64,000 bases of DNA from Endoryza foliicola (GTDB lineage Bacteria > Bacteroidota > Bacteroidia > Chitinophagales > Chitinophagaceae). The DNA lies in assembly GCA_965226965.1 (NCBI GenBank), contig OZ245715.1, positions 3,720,001-3,784,000 on the forward strand. The letters are read 5' to 3'. A model generated the notes under the pieces. It saw only the letters and a list, made by a program, of their open reading frames with translations. It made no database searches and had not been told where the DNA came from. This document shows, in pieces, positions 7,971 through 18,100 of the stretch. Within the stretch, counting starts at the first letter, position 1. Every line of letters starts with the position of its first letter. The position numbers were made by a program, and so were the translations under genes.

Positions 7971-10900
7971 CTACTTCCACAATCCCAACAACTGAAACGG
8001 AGCCCAATAGTAAGGATCTTCGTAGCCGGGTTGGTTCTTGAGATAAATTTGCGCCTCCTGCAATGCCTTCACTTTATCCATTGTTTTTAAATTTTCATAA
8101 AAACGATCCACCAACATTCGAGTTGCTTTATCATCAACCTGCCACAGCGTAGCAATTACAGTGGGAACGCCCATTTCAATAAAGGCTGAGGCCGTGCTGA
8201 TAGGCCATCCTTCTGCTACTTCACGGATCACCGCTGTTTCACAGGCTGATAGTGTTACCAATCGAAAACGATTGATGTCGGTCATCGACATGATTTGAGC
8301 AATGGTCAGTTTCCCATCGTCTTTAGCGGTGGGATCCGGTGCTAAAACCAAGTAAGAATTATCGGCATTTGCATAGTCTAATATTCCATGAGTAGCAAGG
8401 TGGAGAATATTAAACCCATCTTTATTGCCCAATACATTTTTCTTGGTGGCATCTTCACGAACATAAATTACAGTTTGAGGCATCTTCGACTGCAAGCCCT
8501 TTACTTCTTCTTCCGCCTGCGGTAATGATTTATCGGCATTTCCAACTGCTAATACTTTAAATGTGTTGATGGGCTTCGACTTTCCGCTTGTAATGGTTGA
8601 AAATTTATTCACATAAAACAACTGTTTCATCTCCCCGAAATAGGTCTTCTTACCATTATCATTAGACGCCAGTAATGCGTCGAAAGGAACAAAACACAAG
8701 AATCCACTTGGTACGATGGCGATGCGCTCTTTTGATTTCAAATCTTGCATCAAGGGCCCGATCAATACACTGTACAACTCAGCTGCCAAAGCATCTTTTT
8801 CCCCGGGTGCAGGAGGTGCAACCGTATTGGCACCGGCACTTACCTTACCACCTCGAACATCATTAGAACTTTTTGTTGACTTCGCCTGAACTTCATAAAA
8901 GCGGCGGATTTTCGCTTGTAATTTGTTACGATCTAATGGAATATCTTTTACAAAAATGGTATCTGTACTCACAACAAACACACTGAGTTCTTGATCTGTT
9001 ACCAAGTAACTTACCACGGCAACGTCTTCAGGAATATCCTCCCGTTCGGCCATGAATTGCGCCGGATCCACTTTTTTGAATGCTTGCAAATTGGGATACT
9101 TTACTTTCAAATCGGTTACATAAGCTTGGTATTGCTCTGCAGCCACTGAACGCATTTGTTCCAATTGAGCTAATTGTTCTTTGTGCTGAAGGTTGTCGGC
9201 TTTCGACTTTTCCTTAGCAATAGCTGCGTCATAATAAGCTTGTTGTTTGCGCAATTCTTTCTCCTTTGCGGCTGCTGCGGCTGTTGCAGCATCATCGTAT
9301 TTCGCTTCCTCTGCTTTTAATCGAATATTGATATTCTCGGCGTTGGCTTTTTCCATATAAACCAATGCTTCTTGAACCTTCCCTTGTTTTTTCAAGTAGA
9401 AAATCATCTTCTGGTATAGTTCTACAATACTTTCATCACTGGCGAATATTTTGGTTGCATCTTTTCCGGTCAACTTACTCTTGATCTGTTCAATCTCCAA
9501 AATTGACTTACCCAAATAATCCAATCCTTGTTGGTTCTTGTTTTCCTCAAATGAGATATCAGCCAATGTTGAAAGTGATTTCCATGCATATTTTTTGTAG
9601 CCGATGGCATTCGAAAGTTCGATTGAGTTAGTTAATTTGGCTTTCGCATCGTCGAACTTCTTTTGCTTGTACAACATTCTTCCCCAGCTTTCCAATAATT
9701 GCACTTGAAGCTTTTTCTCTCCTCCTATCTTCAAAGCCGAATCAGCAGATACGAAACAAGCGGCAGCTTTCTCATACTCTCCTTTCTCACTATGCAAACG
9801 ACCCAAAATGGTATAAGAAATGTATACTTCTCTATTGTTCTTCTGTGCAAATGCCATGTCTACAGATTCTTTCAACCACTTGTAGGCTGTATCGTATTTT
9901 TTCAAATCAACATATACTTCACCGATATTGCTCTTGATGAGTGCTTGAAAAGCAGGGTCGTCGTTGTTTTTATCAAGCATCGACTTTACTTGATCAAATT
10001 TCTTCAACGCCTGCGTGTAATCGTGTTGGAAATAATAAATGGTACCGATGTTATTTAACAAACTGATTCTAGGCTTTGAAAGCTTCAAAACATTGTAAAT
10101 ACTATCAGATTTATAATAGTAGTTCAAAGCTTCTTCGTATTCACCTTGATCGTTCTTAATATTGGCTTGATCGGAATAGACAGCCGCTATGCCCCATGGG
10201 TTTTCTTTTTCTTTGTAGATCTTGAGTACTTCTTCAATTTTAGTCATCGCCATTTTGAAATCACCCGATGTGGAATAGTAACCGCTTAATCCATACAAAC
10301 CGTCTGCAATGCGGTAAGCATTTTTAATACGAGTACCAATTGCATACACAGAATCGAACTGTTGTTTAGCATTTTCAAAATCCCCTCTATAGTTATAGTA
10401 ATAGCCAAAATTATTGTACATCACCGCGAGGTTCTCGAGATCACCAAGGGCTTTGTATTTTGCTAAACTGTTGTCGTAGTAAAGCTTTGCGCTATCGTAC
10501 TGATTTAGGAAAGAATACAAAAGCCCGATCTTTTGTTGTGCAAAAGCAATATTCGATTCACTGGAAGTATTTACTGCCATGGTGAGTGCTTTCTTGTATT
10601 TGTTTAAAGCAGCTTTGAAATCTTCCCGCAGCATTTGTTCCACTCCGGCTTGAGAGCAGTAGGTATAAATCAATCCGGTTTGATCATTGATGTCTGTTTG
10701 AATTTTTTCTGTTTGATTGTAGAACCCGGAAGCTGTTTCGTATTGTTGTTGTTCGTAGTAAAGATCGCCAATAGCAGAAAGTGTGCTGGCCTCTTTGTTT
10801 CTATCTTTCATCAACCGATAGTTGCTCAATACTTCGTTGTAATAAGACAAAGCTTTGGTATAGTCTTTATTCAATTTATATTGAGAGGCGATGTCTTCTA

Positions 10901-13085
10901 ATAATTCACTGTAGGATAGTTTGTCGTCAATTTGTTTGTATAAATCGAGGGCCTTTTGATAAGTCTCCATACTTTTTGCTGCGTTTCCGCTTTCTTTGTA
11001 CAAGGCTGCCATTTTCTTCCAACTATAAGCTGCACCTTTGTTGTTTCCTGCTTTTGTTCTCAATTCAATGGCTTTTGCATGAGCTGCAATGGCACTATCG
11101 AAAGATCCCAAACTCCAGAGCACCTGCCCCATATTCGACATAGAGAATCCTGCATCGTCTGTTTTTCCGGATCTTGTATGGTAGTTGTAAGCAAGTGAAT
11201 ATTTTTGATATGCATCGCGGTAGTTACCCAATTTGCTCATCAAGAAGCCTTGATTATCGAGTGCGTCACCTTGTGCTTCAATATCACCCAGCGCTTTTTG
11301 AGCAGTCAATTCTTTTTCATAGAAGGTTGCTGCAATGGCGTATTCTCCCATTTTCTCGTAACTTTTTCCCAAGTGCTGGAACAAATAAGCGCGCTGCTTT
11401 TTACAATCGAGATCAGTGGCACCTTCTAATACTTTCACTCCTTTCTCATATGCAAGTATAGCTTCTTTGTATTTACTGCGCTTTTGAAAAGTTCCGCCAA
11501 TTGCATCGTATGAACGGGCAACCATATACCTCGCTTCATCCGAGGTATCAGTTTCCAACCGTTTCAAACGGAGGGCCAGTGCTTTTTCATGTACTTGCTG
11601 TGCTTCTTCGTATTTGTATTGGTCAGAATATTTTGAGGCGATGTTATTCAATGAAAAAGTGAGTCCGGTTTTATCTGTGCCTTTTTCAAAATAACTGATT
11701 GCCTTTTGATAGCTCACTAAAGCTTCGTCTATCTTTTTATCTTCTTCTAATATTCTTCCCCAATTAAAGCTAGCCCAACCTAAATAGTCGGGCTCATTGA
11801 ATACTTCTGCCACTTTAGAAATAAGGGGTGCATACAGGTAGGCTGTTTTAAGATCACCGGCTATGGCGGCATTTTGAGCATCTGTTAACCAATATTCGAA
11901 AAGAACATCTTTTATATCTTTCTCGTAAGTTTTGGCGATCAAGCGAATTTGGGCATCCGATTTTGCAGCAATCAAACTATCCATAATTTCATCGGAGCCC
12001 GGAGGAGCATTGTTCAAGAGCCAAGTGGCATAGGTTTCCGAAATCTTCCATTCTGTACCCATGTATTTGCCCGGGTAATTTCGAACAAACCCTAAAAAGG
12101 CTTTTAGATCATCAGGAGAAGACTTTCCCATGGCTTCCATCCAAGTAATTCCTCTGAAACGACCCCGTTTTATTTTCTCAGTGCTTTGATATTCGGGTTC
12201 GTCTTTGAACATGTCGTAGATTTCCTTTACAGAAAACAACAATTGATTGTAGATGTCAGTCTCCAGTTCTTTCGAATTGTAACGAAACACTGTTCGTGGA
12301 TGTACAATTGGCTTTTTATTGTTATCAAGAAAGCGAATATTCAACAAGGTTATTTTCGAAAAGATATCACTTCTTTCAATTTTAGGTCCACGTACAGGAA
12401 TGGATACCATATCATTGGAATAAATGGCATAAGCGCTATCGGTAGCACTTTTCAATACAATACGTACAATAGCATAATTAGGAAATACTTGTTCTACAAC
12501 GGCTGTTCCCAATACCCTATTAGATCTATTATCACCGGCCTTTATGTACTTTCCAACTGCGTTTCCTGAAGCGCCTGCAAAAACACCATCGTTGCTACCG
12601 GCATTTAAGGATGCGCGGTAAACTCCCGGTGTTCCGGCGGCTTTGATGGTTTCGATGGTTAAGTTTACGTTGAAGGTTTCTTCTTTATCTACTGAAGGAA
12701 AAGTATAAACCACATCTTTATAGCGAGTAGCGTCATACAATCTTGAAAGATCTTGAAGGATGTATCCAATCATTTCACGATTAGCGATCTTTCTAAAATG
12801 GGAAAGAGATAGGTATAAATCATCGTGCGCTTTGGAGTACTCTTTTGCTTTTAACCACAAACCTGAGGCTCGATAGGAGGTATTTGCCAAAAAAAGGAAA
12901 TCGGGCTTTGCTTGTTTTCGCTCTTCTACCATAGCCGCATCCATGTTCTGCGCCGCTTTTTCAAACGTACCGGCGGAAGAATCCTTGGATGCTGCCGCCA
13001 TCAAAGACTTTGCATTGGCACTGGTTTGCGCTTGCACGCAATATGCTGTGAAAAGTAGAAGCGTTAGGATCAAATACCGTTTCAT
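7971..13085 (-). CDS. Giant exported TPR-CHAT protein
   Basis: 1704-residue protein with a signal peptide (MKRYLILTLLLFTAYCVQAQ). After about 400 residues of mixed sequence there is a long TPR array (about residues 430-1200; repeats such as ALVSYQKAISYFEKG and EEALNYYYKSDSIYN), a coiled coil near 1250-1340, and a C-terminal CHAT domain (about 1400-1704). The CHAT protease dyad is visible as His1566 in HLATHG and Cys1615 in LSACETA, followed by GVPTVIATLWQVDD. CHAT belongs to the caspase/separase-like clan CD. The protein is expected in the periplasm or on the surface, unlike the well-studied cytoplasmic TPR-CHAT effectors. Substrate unknown. It is a single gene, divergent from an M32 carboxypeptidase. 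Its stop codon overlaps the TTAGGC repeat. Confidence 0.9.
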   Translation of the reverse strand: MKRYLILTLLLFTAYCVQAQTSANAKSLMAAASKDSSAGTFEKAAQNMDAAMVEERKQAKPDFLFLANTSYRASGLWLKAKEYSKAHDDLYLSLSHFRKIANREMIGYILQDLSRLYDATRYKDVVYTFPSVDKEETFNVNLTIETIKAAGTPGVYRASLNAGSNDGVFAGASGNAVGKYIKAGDNRSNRVLGTAVVEQVFPNYAIVRIVLKSATDSAYAIYSNDMVSIPVRGPKIERSDIFSKITLLNIRFLDNNKKPIVHPRTVFRYNSKELETDIYNQLLFSVKEIYDMFKDEPEYQSTEKIKRGRFRGITWMEAMGKSSPDDLKAFLGFVRNYPGKYMGTEWKISETYATWLLNNAPPGSDEIMDSLIAAKSDAQIRLIAKTYEKDIKDVLFEYWLTDAQNAAIAGDLKTAYLYAPLISKVAEVFNEPDYLGWASFNWGRILEEDKKIDEALVSYQKAISYFEKGTDKTGLTFSLNNIASKYSDQYKYEEAQQVHEKALALRLKRLETDTSDEARYMVARSYDAIGGTFQKRSKYKEAILAYEKGVKVLEGATDLDCKKQRAYLFQHLGKSYEKMGEYAIAATFYEKELTAQKALGDIEAQGDALDNQGFLMSKLGNYRDAYQKYSLAYNYHTRSGKTDDAGFSMSNMGQVLWSLGSFDSAIAAHAKAIELRTKAGNNKGAAYSWKKMAALYKESGNAAKSMETYQKALDLYKQIDDKLSYSELLEDIASQYKLNKDYTKALSYYNEVLSNYRLMKDRNKEASTLSAIGDLYYEQQQYETASGFYNQTEKIQTDINDQTGLIYTYCSQAGVEQMLREDFKAALNKYKKALTMAVNTSSESNIAFAQQKIGLLYSFLNQYDSAKLYYDNSLAKYKALGDLENLAVMYNNFGYYYNYRGDFENAKQQFDSVYAIGTRIKNAYRIADGLYGLSGYYSTSGDFKMAMTKIEEVLKIYKEKENPWGIAAVYSDQANIKNDQGEYEEALNYYYKSDSIYNVLKLSKPRISLLNNIGTIYYFQHDYTQALKKFDQVKSMLDKNNDDPAFQALIKSNIGEVYVDLKKYDTAYKWLKESVDMAFAQKNNREVYISYTILGRLHSEKGEYEKAAACFVSADSALKIGGEKKLQVQLLESWGRMLYKQKKFDDAKAKLTNSIELSNAIGYKKYAWKSLSTLADISFEENKNQQGLDYLGKSILEIEQIKSKLTGKDATKIFASDESIVELYQKMIFYLKKQGKVQEALVYMEKANAENINIRLKAEEAKYDDAATAAAAAKEKELRKQQAYYDAAIAKEKSKADNLQHKEQLAQLEQMRSVAAEQYQAYVTDLKVKYPNLQAFKKVDPAQFMAEREDIPEDVAVVSYLVTDQELSVFVVSTDTIFVKDIPLDRNKLQAKIRRFYEVQAKSTKSSNDVRGGKVSAGANTVAPPAPGEKDALAAELYSVLIGPLMQDLKSKERIAIVPSGFLCFVPFDALLASNDNGKKTYFGEMKQLFYVNKFSTITSGKSKPINTFKVLAVGNADKSLPQAEEEVKGLQSKMPQTVIYVREDATKKNVLGNKDGFNILHLATHGILDYANADNSYLVLAPDPTAKDDGKLTIAQIMSMTDINRFRLVTLSACETAVIREVAEGWPISTASAFIEMGVPTVIATLWQVDDKATRMLVDRFYENLKTMDKVKALQEAQIYLKNQPGYEDPYYWAPFQLLGLWK

Positions 13086-13188
13086 GTTGCCTTTTTTAAG
13101 ATCCTGAAAGTACGTTAATCTATGAGGCCACCCAATACCCGCCAGTACGTAAATTGAATAGAAATGGGCTTAAATGGTATTCCTGTTA

Positions 13189-13196
13189 TAGATTTG
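13189..13196 (+). promoter_or_regulatory. -7 box of the M32 carboxypeptidase gene
   Basis: TAGATTTG, a perfect TAnnTTTG match, 15 nt before the ATG at 13212. It argues against the longer start at 13164, which would lie upstream of the transcription start. Confidence 0.4.
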
Positions 13197-13211
13197 CGCA
13201 AACTTTGTTTT

Positions 13212-14714
13212 ATGAGTCAGGCAAGTCCCCATTATCAACAGTATGTAACGGAAATGAGAAAAATCGCGGATATCCGGTATGCTTCCGCTGTTTTGCAATG
13301 GGATCAGGAAACCTATTTACCCGCCAAAGGAGCGGATTTTAGAGGGCAACAAATTGCCACACTTAGCAGTCTGGCCCATGAATTCTTCACTTCTAAAAAA
13401 ATGGGGCAACTTTTAAAAACCCTTTCGGAAGAGGATGGTCTTACTGAGGACCAACGGGCCAATGTTGTTTTGAGTTTGCAAGACTACGAGCGCCACTCAA
13501 AGATTCCTACCGATTTGGTTGAACGGATGTCAGTAGCTGTGCACAAGAGTTTTCACAGTTGGATGAAGGGACGTCAAGAAAATGATTTTTCTGTTTTTGC
13601 CCCCGACCTTTCAGAAATCCTTCAGTTAAAGAAAGAAGAATCGGCCTTGTTGGGATATGAAAAGAATCCGTACGATGCACACTTAAACGATCATGACAAA
13701 GGATCATCGGTAGCATTATTGGACCAAATATTCACCAATTTAAAACCTGCACTGAAATCCATTTTAGATAAAATTCTTTCGAAGCCGGTAGTTGAAGATG
13801 ACTTTCTTCGGCAACATTTTCCTAAAAACCAGCAATGGGAATTTGGAATACAAGTGCTAAAAGATATGGGATATGATTTTGATGCCGGACGTCAAGATGT
13901 TTCGGAGCACCCTTTTACTATCAATTTCAACAGCAAGGACGTACGCGTTACCACACGAATAGACGAGCAGGATTTTAGCAATATGCTTTGGAGTTGCATT
14001 CATGAGGGTGGACATGCGTTGTACGAACAAGCATTGCCTGAAGCGGAATATGGCTTACCATTGAGCGAAGCGGCTTCTTTTTCGATACATGAATCGCAGT
14101 CGAGGTTGTGGGAAAATCAAGTGGGAAGAAGCTGGGAGTTTTGTCAGCATTATTTTCCGATTTTAAAAGAGTTGTTTCCAAAGCAGTTTGCGGGCATTAG
14201 TACAGAGGAATTCTACAAAGCCATCAACAAAGTAAGCCCTTCGCTGATAAGAACGGAGGCTGATGAGTTGACGTATCATTTTCATGTGATGATTCGCTAT
14301 GAAATTGAGAAGCTTTTGTTTGATGGCGCAATCTCGGTACATGATATTCCGGAATACTGGAATGCTCATTATGAGAGTTACTTGGGGGTAGCGGTTCCTG
14401 ACCATAAGCGAGGCTGTTTACAAGACGTGCATTGGAGCCATGGAAGTTTCGGCTATTTCCCGACCTATTCTCTGGGAAGCATGTATGGGGCTCAATTCTA
14501 TACGCAGGCAGCTACGGAGATTCCCTTATTATCCACATACATAAGAAATGGTAGCTTCCAGCCGTTACTTCAATGGTTGAATGGGAAGGTCCACATCTGG
14601 GGTAGGAAGTACGATTCTGAAAGTTTATCATTGAAAATCAGTGGAAAAGGATTGGATCCTTCGATCTTCACAGCCTATTTACTTGACAAATACATGAATA
14701 TTTATAATATTTAA
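13212..14714 (+). CDS. M32-family metallocarboxypeptidase (carboxypeptidase Taq type)
   Basis: Zinc-dependent carboxypeptidase that trims peptides from the C-terminus, cytoplasmic. With the ATG at 13212 the protein is 500 residues, the usual M32 length. The catalytic motif HEGGH is at residues 264-268, and the third zinc ligand lies in IHESQSRLWENQ (Glu294). WDQETYLP near the N-terminus and PFTINFNSKDVRVTTR before the active site are also family hallmarks. The longer start at 13164 adds 16 unlikely residues and precedes the TAGATTTG box. The next gene begins 16 nt downstream on the same strand. Confidence 0.95.
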   Translation: MSQASPHYQQYVTEMRKIADIRYASAVLQWDQETYLPAKGADFRGQQIATLSSLAHEFFTSKKMGQLLKTLSEEDGLTEDQRANVVLSLQDYERHSKIPTDLVERMSVAVHKSFHSWMKGRQENDFSVFAPDLSEILQLKKEESALLGYEKNPYDAHLNDHDKGSSVALLDQIFTNLKPALKSILDKILSKPVVEDDFLRQHFPKNQQWEFGIQVLKDMGYDFDAGRQDVSEHPFTINFNSKDVRVTTRIDEQDFSNMLWSCIHEGGHALYEQALPEAEYGLPLSEAASFSIHESQSRLWENQVGRSWEFCQHYFPILKELFPKQFAGISTEEFYKAINKVSPSLIRTEADELTYHFHVMIRYEIEKLLFDGAISVHDIPEYWNAHYESYLGVAVPDHKRGCLQDVHWSHGSFGYFPTYSLGSMYGAQFYTQAATEIPLLSTYIRNGSFQPLLQWLNGKVHIWGRKYDSESLSLKISGKGLDPSIFTAYLLDKYMNIYNI

Positions 14715-14730
14715 CCCTGAATAAGGAACC

Positions 14731-15141
14731 ATGACCCGAGTTCTACCCTTTATTGCACTGATTTTATGCTGTACTTCCTGTAAAAAAGCCATTCAGGAAC
14801 AGCAACAATCTATTGTTATGAAGGCCATTACAGACGGGAAATGGAAGGTGGAATATTATATGGAGGGGGCCAGCGACATCAGTAATCAGTTCGTCGATTT
14901 TCAATTCAAGTTTTATGAAGATGGAACCGTTATTGGAACGGACGGTAGTGTTACCAATGTGGGCACCTGGTCGGGAAATGTGAGCAATTATTCCATTACT
15001 AGTTTTTTTCAATCGGCCAGTGCTCCCGTATTCAAATTGAACGGAATATGGAAATTGACCGATAGTTACTGGGATTATGTAGAAGCAGAAATGAGTACAG
15101 ATTCCGGTAAATCACTGTTACACTTAAGAAAGATACCATAA
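14731..15141 (+). CDS. Small lipoprotein, lipocalin-like
   Basis: 136-residue protein with a short hydrophobic leader ending in a lipobox-like LILCCTSC, so probably lipid-anchored at about Cys18. The mature part has the pattern of small Bacteroidota lipocalin-like lipoproteins: ITDGKWKVEYYMEG, FQFKFYEDGTVIGTDGS, VGTWSGNVSNYSI, then paired strands to the C-terminus. No function can be assigned. It follows the M32 gene by 16 nt and precedes the adhesin cluster by 57 nt, so it may be co-transcribed with either. Confidence 0.75.
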   Translation: MTRVLPFIALILCCTSCKKAIQEQQQSIVMKAITDGKWKVEYYMEGASDISNQFVDFQFKFYEDGTVIGTDGSVTNVGTWSGNVSNYSITSFFQSASAPVFKLNGIWKLTDSYWDYVEAEMSTDSGKSLLHLRKIP

Positions 15142-15198
15142 TAGGTTTGTTGATACACATCCAATGGTCCTTGAATGTAAGCCTTGTCCGTTTACCTC

Positions 15199-18100
15199 AT
15201 GTTCGCAGAAAGAAAGAATACTACCATTGGGTGTTTCCTGATATGTTTATTATTAGTGAGCACTGCAGTGCATGCGCAATTAAAAGCCGGTTTTACGGCC
15301 AATAAAACGCAGGGCTGTGCCCCACTTTTGGTTCAATTCACCGACACTTCTACAGGTACACCTACCAGCTGGAGATGGGATCTCGGCAACGGAACGATCT
15401 CTTTCTTACAAAACCCCGCCGCTACTTACTTTCAACCTGGGCGCTATTCAATTAAACTGGTGGTTAAAACAGGTGCCGAAACCGATTCAATTGTTAAACA
15501 ACAATACATCACCGTATTCGCTATACCTAACATCAATTTTATTGCGAGCGACAGTATTGGATGCTATCCCTTGGGAGTTCAGTTTACAGATAGAACCGAT
15601 CCGGCCGGCTCTCCAATTGCCAGCTGGCTCTGGGATTTTGGCGACGGAGATACCAGTTCATTACAGAATCCTCAACACGTATACACTACTCTCGGCAACT
15701 ACAATGTTTCATTATTGGTAAAAAACATCAACGGATGTACGAAGAGCTTAACAAAAAACAATTACATCAAACTACCGTACGGAGTAAAAGCAAACTTTAC
15801 TGCCGGAGGTGCTACTACTTGTACGCCCCCCACTCCCATTCAATTTACCAATAGTAGCAGCGGAACAGGAACTATAAGTTATCGTTGGGATTTTGGTGAT
15901 GGCAGCAATTCAACACTGGCGAATCCAACTCATAATTATACTGCTGCCGGTTCATACAATGTTAGATTGATTGCTACTAATAACAATGGTTGTGCAGACA
16001 CATTATTGATTCCAAATGCTATCAGTATTGGATCTGTATCAGCAAATTTTAGTTTGCCCTCACAAGCATGCGCCGGTGCACCTGTAGCTTTCGTGAACAA
16101 CAGCAGTCCGGCACCCGGAACTGCAATTTGGACCTTCAGTGATGGCTCGGTGATCAATAGCATCCATGCAACAAAAGTGTTTCAAACCGGAGGAATTTAT
16201 TCGGTTAAGCTTTTGAGTGACTTTGGTGCATGTAAAGATTCAATCACTAAATCAATTACCATTTTAGATAAGCCGCTCGCTGCTGCAAGCAGTTCTGTAC
16301 GGTATGCCTGTAAACCACCTTTCACAGCCAACTTTACCAATTCAAGTACCGGCGCAATTTCATATAAATGGTATTTTGGTGATGGCGATTCATCAACACT
16401 TGCTACTCCTTCACATATCTATCAAAATTATGGAAGCTATTCAGTAGTCTTGATTGCCTACAACGCCAATGGATGTACTGATACGCTGAAACTCCCCAAT
16501 TATATTCGAGTTGAAAAACCGATTGTAAAAATAACGGGAGTACCAATGGAAGGATGTTTACCGAGAACCTTAACCGCCGGTGTTGAAATTACAACACCTG
16601 TTACTATTGCTAGCTACCAATGGGACTTTGGGGATGGAGGTAGTTCAACTGCAGCCAACCCATCGTATACCTATACGAAAGCCGGCGTTTATACTGTACG
16701 GTTGATCTATTTTACGATCGATGGTTGTTCCGACACCTTGCAAGTGAATTCGGCTGTAAAAGTTGGTAATAAGCCGATCGTGAATTTTACCGCAACTCCC
16801 CAACAGGGTTGTGCCTTCAAACCCATCAGTTTTAAGGATTTGAGCACAGGAGCACTGGGCGACCAATGGCTTTGGAGTTTTGGAGAAGGAGGTACTTCGC
16901 CCGCTCAAAATCCACAATATATTTATCAAGACACCGGGTATTTTAAGGTAAGCCTTGTGGTTACCAGTAATGGATGCTCCGATTCATTGAGCATTCCCAA
17001 TTTCATTTATATCAAAGCACCCATTGCTCGTTTCCGTGATTCGCTGCATTGTTCGGATCGATTGACACGTTGGTTCAAGGATCTAAGCATAGATGCAAAA
17101 GAATGGTACTGGCAATTTGGCGATGGCAGCAGCTCTACTGATGCAAACCCTTCTCACAAATATGCGAGTCCGGGTCAGTATTTTGTAACGTTGACCGTTA
17201 AGAATGATACTTGCGAACACTCCTTAACACAGCAAGTTGTTGTGATAAATGAGGCCTCCAACTTTACAGCGGAAGACACCACAGTTTGCAAGGGAAGAGT
17301 CGTTCATTTTGAGGCAGCCAGTAGAAACAATCCTTTCGTAACCGAATACTATTGGAGCTTTGGAGATGGGCGCGAAGCTACCAGCGCTACGCCAACCACG
17401 GTATATTATTCTAACGGAATCTACGATGTTCAACTGATTACAATTGATCGATACAGTTGCAGAGATACAACTGTCAAAACTCAATACATGCAGGTGTTCG
17501 GACCTACGGCGTCTTTTAGCGTGAACACACCACCCGTTTGTACCAATACCACCATTCATTTTGCCGACGCTTCAACTTCGGACGGTACCAACCCTCTGAA
17601 ACGTTGGATATGGAATTATGGAGATGGTAAAATCGACACCCTCTTATCCGGGCCATTCAGTCATTTGTATTCAACTGCCGGCAATTACAATGTTCAGCTG
17701 ATGGTTGAAGACACATTAGGTTGTTTGGATGTGAAAACGGTTTATGGTCAAATCTTGATTTCTAAACCCAGTGTTAATTTCAGCACTGTTGATACACTTT
17801 CTTGTGTAGGAGCTGCAGTTCCCATTTTTAATGCAAGTTTCGGTAACGGGCCAATCTCCTATCAGTGGAGCTACGGAAATGGGTCGGGCTCAAACCTACA
17901 GCAACCTGTTATTCGATACAATGCAGAAGGCAGCTACACGGTTAAAGTAATTGCTACCGATGTTTACGGATGTAAAGACTCGTTAGAGCGCATCAGTTAT
18001 ATTAGTATCAAGAACCCTGTAGCAGCACTGAAAGCAAGCGACACTTTGGCTACCTGCCCGCCCTTGGTAGTTAACTTTACCAACCAATCATTGAACTTCA

